Source: Candidatus Woesearchaeota archaeon
GTDB lineage: Archaea; Nanobdellota; Nanobdellia; Woesearchaeales; WJKV01
NCBI GenBank assembly: GCA_019323355.1
Contig: JAHWHI010000056.1
Coordinates: forward strand, 1 to 6,274
Direction of reading: 5' to 3'
DNA: 6,274 bases
Each line of letters starts with the position of its first letter. Positions within the stretch are counted from its first letter, which is position 1. The position numbers and the translations under genes are program-made. The notes beneath the pieces were generated by a model. It was not told where the DNA came from. It made no database searches and worked only from the letters and a program-made list of their open reading frames with translations. Positions 5,823 through 6,274 of the stretch are shown piece after piece.

Positions 5823-5927
5823 ATGAAAAGAAGCTCCAGAAGATGGAAAAAGAAGGGCCAAATGCGCTGGAAATGGCAAAGAAAGCGAATTAAGAAGGAA
5901 AAGCGCAAGAGACAGGGCAAAACATAA
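5823..5927 (+). CDS. rpl41e: Large-subunit ribosomal protein eL41
   Basis: This 34-residue, extremely basic protein (MKRSSRRWKKKGQMRWKWQR at its start) keeps the archaeal eL41 pattern: KR..R.WKKKG.MRWKW..KRI followed by a run of Lys and Arg. From family knowledge, eL41 is the smallest ribosomal protein, a single basic helix buried in rRNA at the bridge between the subunits. Family members are about 25-40 residues long, so this one is complete. It lies 40 bp after the kinase stop, with its own TATA box and no Shine-Dalgarno, and ahead of the 16S promoter. At this size automatic gene callers usually miss it. Trp, Lys and Arg positions make a chance open frame very unlikely. Confidence 0.93.
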   Translation: MKRSSRRWKKKGQMRWKWQRKRIKKEKRKRQGKT

Positions 5928-5940
5928 ATTTAGCTAAATT
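5927..5940. repeat. 14-bp palindrome at the end of eL41
   Basis: AATTTAGCTAAATT is perfectly self-complementary and overlaps the last base of the eL41 stop codon. The T-rich stretch at 5949-5970 that follows may end the eL41 transcript. A gapless palindrome this A/T-rich can occur by chance; no role is claimed. Confidence 0.3.
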
Positions 5941-5980
5941 CTACAGTATTTTACCACTTTTCATCAATTTCTAGGCAAGA

Positions 5981-5989
5981 TTTATATAT
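5981..5989 (+). promoter_or_regulatory. Promoter of the 16S rRNA gene
   Basis: TTTATATAT, preceded by GGCAAGA, is the best archaeal TATA box in the window. Transcription would start near 6010-6014, giving a 16S leader of about 180 nt. No coding frame of note lies between it and the rRNA, as expected for an rRNA promoter. Confidence 0.65.
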
Positions 5990-6011
5990 GACTTCAAAAT
6001 TCTCAACTATA

Positions 6012-6194
6012 TTCGTTCGCCACCTAACAACCAAAAAACGTTACCAATTCTAAGGTAAATTTGGAATATAACATCAAAAAGATGTATACTTGATATTAAA
6101 CAATCCTATTTATCAAGTATGAAGAAGTAATGGATTTTCAAGACGCAAATGTGCAATTTCTTAGTATTGGATCATGCGATCGACTCAATAAGTA
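6012..6194 (+). other. 16S rRNA 5' leader with three consecutive hairpins
   Basis: Three stems can be drawn one after another. The first pairs CCAAA 6031-6035 with TTTGG 6060-6064, and inside it TTACC 6041-6045 with GGTAA 6054-6058. The second pairs ACATC 6071-6075 with GATGT 6081-6085 around AAAAA. The third is a perfect 10-bp stem, ATACTTGATA 6086-6095 with TATCAAGTAT 6111-6120, around a 15-nt loop. The remaining 6121-6194 probably includes the 5' strand of the 16S processing stem, whose partner lies beyond the window. The leader start is inferred from the TATA box; no gene was seen here. Confidence 0.45.
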
Positions 6195-6274
6195 AATACC
6201 CGTTGATCCTGCGGGAGATTGCTGCTATTTGGGTTCCACTTAGCCATGCAAGTCAGGGACCTCTTCGGAGGGAC
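6195..6274 (+). rRNA. 16S ribosomal RNA, 5' end (partial)
   Basis: The universal 5' region is clear: CCCGTTGATCCTGCGGG (6199-6215), then the conserved GCTGCTAT and TAGCCATGCAAGTC (6241-6254), then the start of helix 6 with a TTCG loop (6264-6267). The first helix is CCCG/CGGG, as in Nanoarchaeum and many Woesearchaeota/Pacearchaeota, where most archaea have CCGG/CCGG. The mature 5' end is placed by analogy and may be off by about five bases. The gene runs past the right edge. Confidence 0.95.

Noticed and set aside
5385..5879. Minus-strand frame spanning the kinase end and eL41
   Set aside because: It is antisense to both the TPR-like kinase end and the convincing eL41 gene, and it crosses the eL41 promoter.
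6071..6120. Terminator or riboswitch just before 16S
   Set aside because: The stems are real on paper, but no T-tract follows them and nothing matches a ligand-binding core I recognise, so they were recorded as leader hairpins only.

Overview
The window most likely comes from a DPANN archaeon of the Nanoarchaeota/Woesearchaeota/Pacearchaeota kind. Four things support this. The 16S rRNA 5' end at the right edge carries the CCCG...CGGG version of its first helix instead of the common archaeal CCGG...CCGG. There is an intact tRNA-Glu(UUC) without an encoded CCA. An archaeal/eukaryotic-type ribosomal protein eL41 sits near the right edge. The genes are preceded by TATA boxes of the TTTATATA / TTTTTAAA kind, some with little or no leader. 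The lineage call rests on a short stretch of 16S and is an inference.

Layout from left to right. Positions 1-116 hold a perfect 24-bp palindrome beside a leftward TATA-like box and a second imperfect hairpin. Positions 117-1880 (minus strand) encode a protein of about 587 residues. It has a degenerate PEP synthase/PPDK-type ATP-binding N-domain, then a very acidic, probably disordered tail with a repeated ~20-residue motif, then a short helical C-terminus. Its natural start seems to be an AUC codon behind a strong Shine-Dalgarno; the first ATG (1802) would cut off part of the ATP-binding fold. Positions 1881-2003 are a divergent promoter region. The tRNA-Glu gene is at 2004-2078, and 2079-2200 holds a T-tract and several TATA-like boxes. 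Positions 2201-5782 (plus strand) encode a 1193-residue Hanks-type Ser/Thr kinase with one membrane segment and a long helical/TPR-like C-terminal half. Positions 5823-5927 encode the 34-residue eL41, probably from a leaderless mRNA. Positions 5928-6194 hold the rRNA promoter and a leader with three successive predicted hairpins, and 16S rRNA begins at about 6195 and runs off the window.

The translation genes (tRNA-Glu, eL41, 16S) are ordinary and appear to have their own promoters. The two large genes are the unusual part. A membrane kinase with an apparently external TPR/coiled-coil half and a stand-alone, motif-changed PPDK-like domain with a repeat-bearing acidic tail flank the same intergenic region. 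A functional link between them is only a hypothesis; nothing in the sequence proves it. No CRISPR array, insertion sequence or transposon was seen.
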